From assembly GCA_026710435.1 (NCBI GenBank), contig JAPOQZ010000175.1, positions 1-64,000 on the forward strand: 64,000 bases of DNA, in the 5' to 3' direction. Every line of letters starts with the position of its first letter. Position 1 is the stretch's first letter. Shown here one piece after another: positions 45,916 to 53,417 of this stretch. Source of the DNA: a bacterium. GTDB lineage: Bacteria; Actinomycetota; Acidimicrobiia; Spongiisociales; Spongiisociaceae. The translations under genes and the position numbers were made by a program. Below the pieces are notes generated by a model. The model worked only from the letters and a program-made list of their open reading frames with translations. It did no database searches and was not told the origin of the DNA.

Positions 45916-46548
45916 TTATCCCAACGGTCCCTGGTAGCCCTGATCCGCGGCGTGGCGCAGCACAGCCTCAACGTGTTCGTAGTCCACGTCGTATGTGTCG
46001 CTGAACTCGCGGGCTGTTCTCCCTGCTTTCAAGAAGTCGAACAACGCTTCTACACGGCGCCGGGTGCCCGCGAACGTGGGCAGCGGCGGTGGGGGTGGCC
46101 CCACGAAGTGGACGCCTGGCACGTTGCTCAGGCAGGTGAGTTCCACGAAGCGGCAACCTGTCAGGTCGACCGTGCCCACCGGTGGGCCGCTGGTCATGTA
46201 CTCGTGGACAGCCCTGACAGAACCCATGTCTACCCTGAACGCGTTGGGGAAGGTTTCGAGGGTGCCGCCTGTGGTAAGCCAGTCGGCCAGGGTTTGCGCT
46301 GGGATACGACGCCCGATAAAGGTTGCCTGTCCGCCTTTCCGCCCGGGAACGTATTCGAGGGCGGGACAACCCCGCCAGTCAACCATCCGGAGAACCATCG
46401 GGTTGTCTTGACGCTTCGCCGACGAACCAGCAGGGAGCGCAGACGGTGTGTCTTCGGCTGCTCCACTCATGGCACCCGAATGTAGCAACGTTTCGCTCAT
46501 TAGCGTGCCCGACCTACTGTGGGTATCCGATAGAGAGTCTCTAGGCAT
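45916..46548 (-). CDS. Tandem DUF433 antitoxin-like protein
   Basis: 210 aa; ATG 46500 (MSETLLHSG) or a later ATG may be the real start. Two DUF433-type units: about 70-120 (ATFIGRRIPAQTLADWLTTGGTLETFP) and about 165-205 (LFDFLKAGRTAREFSDTYDVDYEHVEAVLRHA), joined by a linker with a run of prolines. DUF433 proteins carry a small DNA-binding fold and pair with DUF5615 toxins. The doubling within one chain is unusual. Confidence 0.78.
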   Translation of the reverse strand: MPRDSLSDTHSRSGTLMSETLLHSGAMSGAAEDTPSALPAGSSAKRQDNPMVLRMVDWRGCPALEYVPGRKGGQATFIGRRIPAQTLADWLTTGGTLETFPNAFRVDMGSVRAVHEYMTSGPPVGTVDLTGCRFVELTCLSNVPGVHFVGPPPPPLPTFAGTRRRVEALFDFLKAGRTAREFSDTYDVDYEHVEAVLRHAADQGYQGPLG

Positions 46549-46734
46549 ATTCTACCCAAGAGGACGGTGCTGTGTAGCGTTCCTGCCATGCGGTGAACTC
46601 GACGACCTTCCCGCAGACGCGGGTACGTCAGGTACACGGGGCTGAGCCTGGCAGAAGACATCGGCGCTGGTAACTCCCCTCGTCGCGACTGGGCTGTGCG
46701 CTACTACCGGATATCGCCTGGAGACAACCGAGTC

Positions 46735-47130
46735 GGCGTCCGGTGGGTGGGGAATCCAAGTGAGCGACGAGGGCCAGGCCCCGGCTAAGCCGTTCGATTC
46801 TCAGTCAGCGAGAGGAGGTGACAGATTCCGGCTGAGGAGGTGACAGGCTCGTGGGACCGCTACCATTACCCTTGGTCAGGGGTGGTCGCGAAGACCCCAT
46901 AACGGGATGTTCGCGACTAATGGGCTGTTGAGTTCGCGGGTTAGGGGGTTCGGTCGGGTTCTTGGATAGTTTTGGGGTCTTAGAGCCGGTTTCGGCGCTG
47001 TTCGGCGTGGTTGTGGCGCCGGTTATGGGTGCTGGTGGTTTTGGCGGCTGGTTCTGGACGCGTCTGGTTCGACGGGGTGGGTTCCCGTCAAAGATGAGCG
47101 GTAGGGGGTTGGTTTATGGGGGTGCCCGGG
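46735..47130 (+). repeat. Island repeat, copy B
   Basis: Block 1: GGTGGGTGGGGAATCCAAGT and AGTGAGCGACGAGGGCC. Block 2: two short direct repeats GAGGAGGTGACAG (46813 and 46834). Block 3: hairpin GCGAAGACCCC/TAAC/GGGATGTTCGC. Block 4: GT-rich tail ending CGTCAAAGATGAGCGGTAGG. Same order and strand as C and D. Confidence 0.8.
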
Positions 47131-47209
47131 TGGGTGTGTGAGTGGCCCGGTGTGGGATGCTGTCGGGGTTCGTCTGTTCGGCGAGGGCTGGGATGCTCGC
47201 AGCGGTTAG

Positions 47210-47518
47210 GTCCGGGTCGGCCAGTACGGGGAAGTCGTCTGGTACATACCGGACGCCGAGCAGGGAGTGGACCTGTCCCCGGACGCGTTGTACATGGAAC
47301 TCACCGGTCTGACAAAAGACGAGATGGCGGAAAAGTGGGGAATCAAACCACCCAGCCGGATCCGGCAGTGGCGCCGCCGCCGGTGGGCCAATGCCGGTCC
47401 GTTGGCGAAACGGTTTTACAGGGTGAAGGACCGAATACACACGCTGGGTTGGGGGAGGGGGGAGCGGTCAGGCGTTATCACTCCCCCAGAGCAGCAGCGG
47501 GGGCCTCAGCCCCGCTAG
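47210..47518 (+). CDS. Small basic helix-turn-helix-like protein
   Basis: 102 aa from GTG 47210, or 83 aa from GTG 47267. The segment LTKDEMAEKWGIKPPSRIRQWRRRRW looks like a DNA-binding helix-turn-helix followed by an Arg-rich stretch (quoted here as two parts: LTKDEMAEKWGI and RIRQWRRRRW). No family assigned. It may be a regulator or a transposase OrfA relic. Its end overlaps the converging gene by 41 nt. Confidence 0.4.
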   Translation, partial: VRVGQYGEVVWYIPDAEQGVDLSPDALYMELTGLTKDEMAEKWGIKPPSRIRQWRRRRWANAGPLAKRFYRVKDRIHTLGWGRGERSGVITPPEQQRGPQPR

Positions 47519-47993
47519 GAGATATGCGCTGTTCGGCCGGCCCATAAGCAATAGCCCCGGGCCGCAAAGCTACCCCCGAAGGGCAGTCCCACGACCAGTC
47601 CCAACGGTAGCCTTCCGAGAACAGCCTCTCCCAAGGGTCAAGGATGAGCACATCCCAGTCGGCGGCCACCTGTTCCCAGTCCGGGAACGGCAACATCAGG
47701 CCGGGCGGAATCGCATAGCGTGACGAGAAGCGGTTGAACTCGCGGGAGCGGTTGTCCAAGACAAGAACCCTGGCCGAGGGGTCGAGTATCACGGGTCTTC
47801 GCCATCTCACTCCGTCTAGGAAGACGCTTCCGCTGCGGCACCAACGTTCCCACGCGTCGCCGACGGATAGCCAAACGCCCACTGGTTTGGTAGGACCCCG
47901 CCTTCGGGTGGGCCACCGAGGGATCTCCGGAGACGGTGAGTACTTGTATAGAACGGGGACCGTCATAGCGCTGTCCATACCCGCCACGCGCAC
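47478..47993 (-). CDS. Unknown protein, partner of the HEPN gene
   Basis: 171 aa. A conserved-looking N-terminus (VPVLYKYSP, then GPTKPVGVWLSVGDAWERWC) and C-terminus (WDWSWDCPSGVALRPGAIAY). Trp, Cys and Gly at these places suggest a compact enzyme fold, but I do not recognise it. It overlaps the upstream HEPN gene by 31 nt, so the two are cotranscribed. The pairing suggests a toxin-antitoxin-like or defence module. Confidence 0.6.
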   Translation of the reverse strand: MRVAGMDSAMTVPVLYKYSPSPEIPRWPTRRRGPTKPVGVWLSVGDAWERWCRSGSVFLDGVRWRRPVILDPSARVLVLDNRSREFNRFSSRYAIPPGLMLPFPDWEQVAADWDVLILDPWERLFSEGYRWDWSWDCPSGVALRPGAIAYGPAEQRISPSGAEAPAAALGE

Positions 47994-48403
47994 CGTATCA
48001 CGTCGTTGACGATCAGCACCACGGCATCAATAGCGTCGGGATTGTACTTGTGTGATGTGACATGTCGATCAATAACCCAGTTTTCCAGGTCGTCCCGATC
48101 GCTGGGACCGATCAGGCCCTCATCGGCCGCCCGGCGCACAACCGAGTTGAAATTGGAGCCGATGCGCACTGGGCAGCCCCGTGCCCTGAGTGCTTCTTCC
48201 AACACAGCGTGGACGCTCGATAGGACAGCCTCGAAGCGTTGCACCAAAGCATCGTGGTAGACGCTTAACTCCGAATCGGACCGGTCCGCTCCGCGGCCAT
48301 CCACCAACCGCGCTGCGTGCTCCAAATCGTGGAGAAAGCCTTCCAACAGACTCTTGTTGTTGTCCACAAGCACCAGCCCCCCGGCGGCTATCACCACCAG
48401 CAT
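47963..48403 (-). CDS. HEPN-domain protein
   Basis: 146 aa, mostly helical. Residues about 50-140 follow the HEPN/nucleotidyltransferase-partner pattern: LVQRFEAVLSSVHAVLEEAL, VVRRAADEGLIG, then IDRHVTSHKYN, an R-x4-H motif typical of HEPN RNases, and a closing helix. HEPN proteins are RNase toxins or partners of MNT nucleotidyltransferases. No MNT gene is nearby. GGAGGGG lies next to the ATG; later starts are possible. Confidence 0.65.
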   Translation of the reverse strand: MLVVIAAGGLVLVDNNKSLLEGFLHDLEHAARLVDGRGADRSDSELSVYHDALVQRFEAVLSSVHAVLEEALRARGCPVRIGSNFNSVVRRAADEGLIGPSDRDDLENWVIDRHVTSHKYNPDAIDAVVLIVNDVIRCAWRVWTAL

Positions 48404-48740
48404 ACCCCTCCCTCACCCGGCAGCCCCCGTGTGGAGGCTGACAGCTAGAGGGCCAATCAGGCCGGAGCGTGCTGCTCCTTCTCTTCGTGTCGTGTATCAG
48501 CGCACCGGAAGGGGAAACCGCAGCGACAACACTGTGATGAGTCACACCACCAAGGGCGGACAGGTGTCGGCGGCCAACATCGGACATATCTCATTCAGGA
48601 CATGACCAGTCAGTGGGGAGTTGAGTCACGATGCCGCCGCCGGCACCAGTCTGGCACCCCTTCCGGGGCACACCGTGGATACTCACAGTGGGGGAGGCAG
48701 AGCCCCTGCCAGGGCGGGTGCAATCCACCGGACGAAAACA
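48404..48740. other. Gap between the HEPN module and repeat C
   Basis: No supported gene; short frames on both strands lack family features. It probably holds the promoter of the minus-strand HEPN operon. Confidence 0.4.
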
Positions 48741-49065
48741 CCGATTCTCGGCGACTGAGAAGAGGAGACAGATTCCGGTTGAGGAGGAGACAGACCCGTG
48801 GGACCCCTACCATAGGCCCTGGTCGGGGTGTGGGTGGTCGCGAAGACCCCACAACAACGGGTCTTCGCGGGTTGTGGGCTGTTGAGTTCGTGGGTTAGGG
48901 GTGTTGGTGGGGGTTCTGGCCTGTTTCAGGGGTCTTAGAGCCGGTTATGGGTGCTGGTGGTTTTGGTGGCTGGTTCTGGACGCGTCTCGTTCGACGGGTG
49001 CGTTCCCGTCAATGATGAGCGGTAGGGGGTTGGTCTATGGGGGTGCCCGGGTCAGGGGTGGCAGA
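48741..49065 (+). repeat. Island repeat, copy C
   Basis: GAGGAGACAG direct repeats (48761, 48784), hairpin GCGAAGACCCC/ACAACAAC/GGGTCTTCGC, then a GT-rich tail ending CGTCAATGATGAGCGGTAGG and GGTTGGTCTATGGGGG. Its core CCCACAACAACG (48848-48859) equals the sequence at the tRNA 3' junction. Confidence 0.8.
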
Positions 49066-49103
49066 CAGTGACCGCCGCCAGGGGGGCGCTAGCCTTCGTT
49101 TTC

Positions 49104-49325
49104 GTGCCCCAGTTCTCGCGGTCTGCGTTCCGCCATGGTCAGTCTAAGAGAGATATCCAGCGTGCGCTCGACAACCCGATCTATGACGAGCCTATAACTA
49201 CCCGACAGGGAACCCTGGACTGCGCGTGGAGGGCTTAACCGCGTCGTTGGGGCTGCCATCGAAGTATTCGGGGAGTATGACCCGGAGACAGGCGATCTGG
49301 TGGTGTACCACGCCCAGCCGTTGTA
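49104..49325 (+). pseudogene. BrnT-like toxin gene, module copy 1, frameshifted
   Basis: From GTG 49104 the frame reads VPQFSRSAFRHGQSKRDIQ and stops at TAA 49236. Two small deletions relative to copy 2 break it. The 3' end keeps the proper finish (EYDPETGDLVVYHAQPL then TAA). The RHGxSxxDIxxAL start and HA..L end resemble small BrnT-like toxins. Confidence 0.6.
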
Positions 49326-49356
49326 AAGACGTCGGCGGTTGGTCGGAAACCGGCTT

Positions 49357-49611
49357 CTAGAGAGCTGTGACCTTCACCCTTCGGCCTGTAGGCTTCCCGT
49401 CGGATATCGACGCGATATAGAAATGATCGGGCAGGTTCGGGTCGGTACGGACGAAGTAGCCGTCCTTCAACATGTAACCGTCCGGGATCTGACTGAGCAG
49501 GTAGTCGTGTGCCCTCGCGCGGATGTCGTCGTATGCGCCTGCGTCGACCGCCTCGGACTCGCGGAGCATCCGAGCTTCGAACTCTCCGCGGGTCTCAGCG
49601 CGGGTTACCAT
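49357..49611 (-). CDS. Small acidic protein, module copy 1
   Basis: 84 aa, about 60% identical to the protein at 50224-50484. Pattern: TRAETRGEFEARMLRESEA, then DYLLSQIPDGYM, RTDPNLPDHFYIA, and PTGRRVKVTAL at the end. No family recognised. It converges on the toxin-like gene of the same module. The upstream region is conserved between both copies and carries TTGACA with CAAGGT 17 bp later, a possible promoter. Confidence 0.6.
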   Translation of the reverse strand: MVTRAETRGEFEARMLRESEAVDAGAYDDIRARAHDYLLSQIPDGYMLKDGYFVRTDPNLPDHFYIASISDGKPTGRRVKVTAL

Positions 49612-49737
49612 TGCTGCTCACCTTGCCACCGTCAGGGCAGGTTGTCAAGGACAGCCGAGGTGACGTAGTCCAGGTTCGGGAGGTGACGTGGTCGCTAGTG
49701 CCTTAGCGAAGTCCAGCCGACGCCCAATGCCTCGATT

Positions 49738-49960
49738 GGTGTCCGGGTGGGGGAATCCGAGTGAGCGACGAGGGCCAGGCCCGGCTAAGCCGTTCAATTC
49801 TCAGTTGGCAAGAGGAGGTGACAGATTCCGGTTGAGGAGGTGACAGGCGCCTGGGACCCCTACTATTACCCCTGGTCAGGGGTGGTCGCGAAGACCCCAC
49901 AACGGGGCCTTCGCGTGTTATGGGGTGCTGAGTGCGCGGGTTAGGAGTGTCGGCGGGCGC
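49738..49960 (+). repeat. Island repeat, copy D
   Basis: Blocks 1-3 as in copy B (AGTGAGCGACGAGGGCCAGG, then GAGGAGGTGACAG twice, then hairpin GCGAAGACCCC/ACAAC/GGGGCCTTCGC). The GT-rich tail is cut short; the next module starts about 20 nt later. Confidence 0.8.
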
Positions 49961-49974
49961 TACCCTTCGTCTTC

Positions 49975-50200
49975 ATGCCCCAGTTCTTGCAGTCTGCGTT
50001 CAAGCACGGTCTGTCTGAGAGGGACATCCTGTGTGCGCTCGACGACCCGACCGAGTACGAGAGGATAACTACCCGACGGGGGGGAACCCTGGACTGTCCG
50101 TGGAGGGGACTATCCGCGTCGTTGGGGCTGCCGATCGAAGTACTCGGGGAGTATGACCCGGTGACAGGTGATGTACCACGCCCAGCGGTTGTAAGGGAAT
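49975..50200 (+). pseudogene. BrnT-like toxin gene, module copy 2, 3' frameshift
   Basis: Starts ATG 49975: MPQFLQSAFKHGLSERDIL, then CALDDPTEYERITTRRGG and LGLPIEVLGEYDPVTGD. A 7-nt gap relative to copy 1 then changes the frame, so the VYHAQPL end is lost and the frame runs to 50361 across the opposite gene. The body is intact here but broken in copy 1, while the end is intact in copy 1. TACCCT lies 8 nt before the ATG. Confidence 0.6.
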
Positions 50201-50223
50201 CGGCGGTTGGTCGGAAACCGGCC

Positions 50224-50484
50224 CTAGAGAGCCGTGAGCTTTGCCATTCGGCCTGTAGGCACCCCGTCGACTCTCGCTGCGACACAAAAATGATTGGGCA
50301 GGTTCGGGTCGGTGCGGACGATGTGACCTGTGTCGTCGTCGAATACGTAACCGTCCGGTAGCTGGCTGATCAGGTAGTCGCGGCCCCTCGCGAAGATATG
50401 GTCGTATGCGCCTGCGTCGGCTTCGTCGGACTGGCGGAGCAGCCGCGCCTCGAACTCTTCACGGGTCTCAGTGCGGGTTGCCAT
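50224..50484 (-). CDS. Small acidic protein, module copy 2
   Basis: 86 aa paralog of 49357-49611: TRTETREEFEARLLRQSDEA, YLISQLPDGYVF, RTDPNLPNHFCVA and PTGRMAKLTAL. Both copies are intact, unlike their toxin-like neighbours, which hints that this is the part kept by selection. The function is unknown; an antitoxin-like role is only a guess. Confidence 0.6.
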   Translation of the reverse strand: MATRTETREEFEARLLRQSDEADAGAYDHIFARGRDYLISQLPDGYVFDDDTGHIVRTDPNLPNHFCVAARVDGVPTGRMAKLTAL

Positions 50485-50639
50485 CGCTGATCACCTTGCC
50501 ACCGTCGGGGCCGGTTGTCAAGGACCGCCAGCGGTGTCGCTCTCAGCCGATGTTCGCCCATTAGCAGCAGCCTACAGCCGGGGGGAGGAACCGGTTGCGG
50601 AACCCGCACGGGCATCGCTGCAGGGGTGGGCTCCCCCTG

Positions 50640-50745
50640 TAGGGAGGAGGTGACGTAGTGGTGTCCCTGCAGGTGACGTCCTCCCCTGGCTGTTGGCTAG
50701 GGTCCCTGGTCAGGGGTGGTCGCGAAGACCCCACAACAACTCTTT
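50640..50745 (+). repeat. Island repeat, copy E (partial)
   Basis: GGAGGAGGTGACGTAG, CCTGGTCAGGGGTGGTCGCG and the left hairpin arm with core CCCACAACAAC (50730-50740). Right arm and GT-rich tail are missing. It is the last copy before the integrase relic. Confidence 0.7.
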
Positions 50746-50930
50746 CAGTCGCCGGCCGTTTCATGACTACCAATAGTCCCAGGCCAAGAGTCCTTTCCGT
50801 TCATGCCCCTTAGGGTGGATGAATCACTTCTTGCAGCCATCCGTGGTTTCTTGACTTTCCTCTGTTGCGGGTAGTTTCACTCCGGTATGGGACTTAAGGG
50901 GGGACGCTCAGAGGGGCGGAGGAGAGGGAA

Positions 50931-51365
50931 TTGCCAAAACGAATAGCCGCATGGGTGCGTTCGGTCAGCGCACCGGGCAAGTACGGCGACATCTACGGGC
51001 TGATCCTGCGGGTTCAGCCGACCGGATCCAAGGCATCGACATGGCGGGGAACAGTCAACGGGCGTCGACGCGATCTTGGTTTGGGTCGCTACCCGTTTGT
51101 GAGTTTGGCCGAGGCAAGGGCGAAAGCGTTCGAGTACCGAAAGGCAGCTCTTGAGGGAATCGACCCGACCCTGTTGCGTTCCGGAGGGGTTCCCACGTTC
51201 GCGACCGCCACCGAAGCGGTGATCGCTCTCGTGTAGGGAAGGGGAACCGGGCGGCACCTCCGAGGGGCAGTGGCAATCCTCGTTGGCCACCTACGTGATG
51301 CCCGCTATCAACTCCAAACGCGTCGATGAGGTCACCTCTGCTGATGTGATGGATTGGCTGTCTCC
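50931..51365 (+). pseudogene. Tyrosine integrase relic (DUF4102 Arm domain plus part of core-binding domain)
   Basis: From TTG 50931 (GGAGAGGG before it) the Arm DNA-binding domain is intact: RVQPTGSKASTWRGTVNGRR, LGLGRYPFVSLAEARAKAFEY. A TAG at 51234 and a frameshift follow. The core-binding helix resumes in another frame (EGQWQSSLATYVMPAINSKRV, about 51274-51340; DEVTSADVMDWL) and then ends. The catalytic domain is gone. It resembles integrases that use tRNA sites, in line with the tRNA at 45296. Confidence 0.8.
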
Positions 51366-51787
51366 GCCTGACGGATTCATGAATCCGGATCGGCCGACCT
51401 GCCGTTGGGTCCGTTCAGGGTCGCTCGTTCCTACCCTCAACCCGGATGTCTCCGACCGTAGCGGCCGCCGCCGACAGCGGAGACGGCCAGCAGATCCCCG
51501 AGGACACCGGCCTGGTCTACCCACCGCAGCGATCACGCCCAACCCGGGCTGTTCCGCTAACCCGAACGGGGCGTCCGTCGTCGACCGCAGCGAACTCGAC
51601 CACCAACCCGGGGACACCGGAATGTGCGGTTCGCCTCAGCTGCTCGGCTGCTGACGGCGATCCGGACGTAGACTTTGCGCCGGGGCCTCCAACCTGTGGT
51701 CGGTCCGGTCTGCCGGGCTCCCTCGAATCGGGGCATGGTCTCAGCATATTGTGATGGCCCGTTTACTTGGAAAGGGGATGGCAACGG
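51366..51787. other. Decayed stretch after the integrase relic
   Basis: No supported gene. Frames on both strands are Arg/Pro-rich with no family features. Confidence 0.4.
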
Positions 51788-52105
51788 TCACCGCAGACCG
51801 AGCACTATCTGCAGAGCCATGTCTGCCCCCCATAGCTCTTCTGGTGTGAGACGTCCAGCGAGGTGCCCGAGGCGGGTCACGTCGACGGCTCCGACGTGTT
51901 CTACAACCACCCGGGTCGTTGCCCCGTCTACCTCTACTTCAGGCCGGAACGACGCTGGCTTGGCACTCGTCGAGGTGGGCGCTACCAACACGACCGAACG
52001 GGGCAGGAACGGGTCGGCTTGCAGGACGACACCGTAGCGTTTGCCCTGTTGTTCGTGACCGACCCCTTTGGGGAGCCGCAGCACAAAGACGTCACCTCGA
52101 CGCAC
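51788..52105 (-). CDS. MazF/PemK-family endoribonuclease toxin
   Basis: 105 aa. Family features: MRRGDVFVLRLPKGVGHEQQGKRYGVVLQ (two parts: RRGDVFVL and GHEQQGKRYGVVLQ), VLVAPTSTSAKPASFRP and the late EHVGAVDVTRLGHLAGRL. It should cut mRNA or other RNA at short sites. It overlaps its antitoxin gene by 14 nt. Confidence 0.9.
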   Translation of the reverse strand: MRRGDVFVLRLPKGVGHEQQGKRYGVVLQADPFLPRSVVLVAPTSTSAKPASFRPEVEVDGATTRVVVEHVGAVDVTRLGHLAGRLTPEELWGADMALQIVLGLR

Positions 52106-52334
52106 TCAGGCTCTCCATGATGCGGGCCACTGCCAGCATCTCCACCCGGTCCTCTTCGTCGGCTTCTAACGCCGCCGCTTCGGCGGCGAGGGCCTCTTTG
52201 TCTCGTCGTCGTGCTGCTGTCTCCACCAGGGACACCCGGATGGCTTCGGAACGGGTCAAGCCCGTCGCCTCCAACTGGCCTAAAGCGTGTAACGCTTCGT
52301 CGTCCAACCGTACAGACAACGCTCGAGAAGACAC
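52092..52334 (-). CDS. Ribbon-helix-helix antitoxin of the PemK pair
   Basis: 80 aa from GTG 52332-52334. N-terminal ribbon-helix-helix DNA-binding motif (ALSVRLDDEALHALGQLEATG, then LTRSEAIRVSLVE) and an acidic C-terminal tail that should bind the toxin. TACGAT is 6 nt before the GTG, fitting a leaderless start. The palindrome just upstream is the likely operator. Confidence 0.85.
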   Translation of the reverse strand: MSSRALSVRLDDEALHALGQLEATGLTRSEAIRVSLVETAARRRDKEALAAEAAALEADEEDRVEMLAVARIMESLSASR

Positions 52335-52340
52335 GTCACC

Positions 52341-52370
52341 ATCGTATCCCGTTCTGTCCTACAGAACGGG
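52341..52370 (-). promoter_or_regulatory. Operator palindrome and -10 box of the PemK/RHH operon
   Basis: A perfect palindrome CCCGTTCTGT-(3 nt)-ACAGAACGGG spans 52348-52370. On the minus strand it is followed at once by TACGAT (52341-52346) and, 6 nt later, the antitoxin GTG. The antitoxin, alone or with toxin, would bind here and block transcription. Confidence 0.7.
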
Positions 52371-53417
52371 TTCGGTTTGCAGCACGCGACGGGTCCATGC
52401 GGTCCCGAGCCCATTACCGTGTTTTGGTGTCTTCCCGGGTGAACCACCCGAGAGTTCCGACCGATTCAGGATCCTCGCAGGGGGAGGCGTCGCGTCGCGT
52501 CTGTGCTCGTCCTTGGTGTGGCCGGGCCGGTTCGACCGGGACGACGCGAGATGCGCTAGTTCGGCGTCGGAGCACCTTGCCGCTGGGCGCTCGACCGGCC
52601 GCCCACAGCGGCTACCCGCCCGATGGTCTCACCAGCCCTAGCGTCTCCGTCTGGGTGGGTGTCGGAGGGGGGAGTGGAGGTGGCAATGGTCGGTCGGGTT
52701 GTAGATGGATAGGCGCGCCGTGCAGTCTTCGGTGGCACAGCGGCGACCAGGGGGAAACGTGGGTGGTGGGCGGCCTTGTTTGGGGAGGACTCTGCTCATA
52801 GGGTGCTCACCGTACACGGTAGCGGTCTCCGCTGACGGGTGGAGGCAGCGGACCGCCCTTCAACTGGTGTGGGGAATCCCACTGATCGACTCTGAAGGGG
52901 TTCACTGATCGCCGTCATACATTGAGCTCCTTCCGCTCCGCGGCGGGACTTGACGGGAATGATCGTGCCCTTCGGACACGGTTCGATCGAAGTCAAGGCT
53001 CCCGGCCAGACCTGGAATCCGCGTCCGGATCCGAGACATGGCACTGCTTGTAGACGGTAGTAGTGGAACCCGGCGACTGACGAATGTGTCCCGTTTGGAT
53101 CCACCGACCAGGGTGGAAGACGTGTCCGCGTTCTACCTGCATACGCCGGTGCCGGCCACCGACACCAACGTCATTGACCCCGGCCCGGCGGCAGTTCCGG
53201 GTGGTGTTGATAGCGATCGGCGGCTCGATGTTGGGCCCTCGAGATGTGCGACGAGCGCCGGGAGCCGACAGGCCACGGCCCGACGATCCGACTTACCCAA
53301 CTGCGCAGCCGCAGCGGGGCTTGCCAAGTCGCCGCGGGCTGAACCTTGTTCCAGTGTCCGCAGTGTGGCGCCTCACGGATCTTTCGGGCGGTCGGATTCG
53401 GACAGAGGGTGGGTGGT
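52371..53417. other. Long gap with no supported gene
   Basis: About 1 kb. Frames are short, overlap each other on both strands, and are rich in Arg, Ser and Pro with no family features. This is likely the decayed outer edge of the island. Confidence 0.45.

Noticed and set aside
45366-50745. Island repeats as a CRISPR array
   Set aside because: Repeats are 100-400 bp, irregularly spaced with genes between, and no cas gene is present.
45366-50745. Calling the repeats integron attC sites
   Set aside because: They lack the recognisable attC core sites and no IntI-type integrase is seen. Only the general idea of repeat-bounded modules is kept.
45370-53400. A second copy of the tRNA 3' end (attR) at the far side of the island
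   Set aside because: I found no repeat of the T-arm plus acceptor sequence; only the 12-bp core recurs.
52371-53417. Several 60-240-aa frames on both strands
   Set aside because: Mutually overlapping, with biased GC-frame composition and no motifs or ribosome sites.
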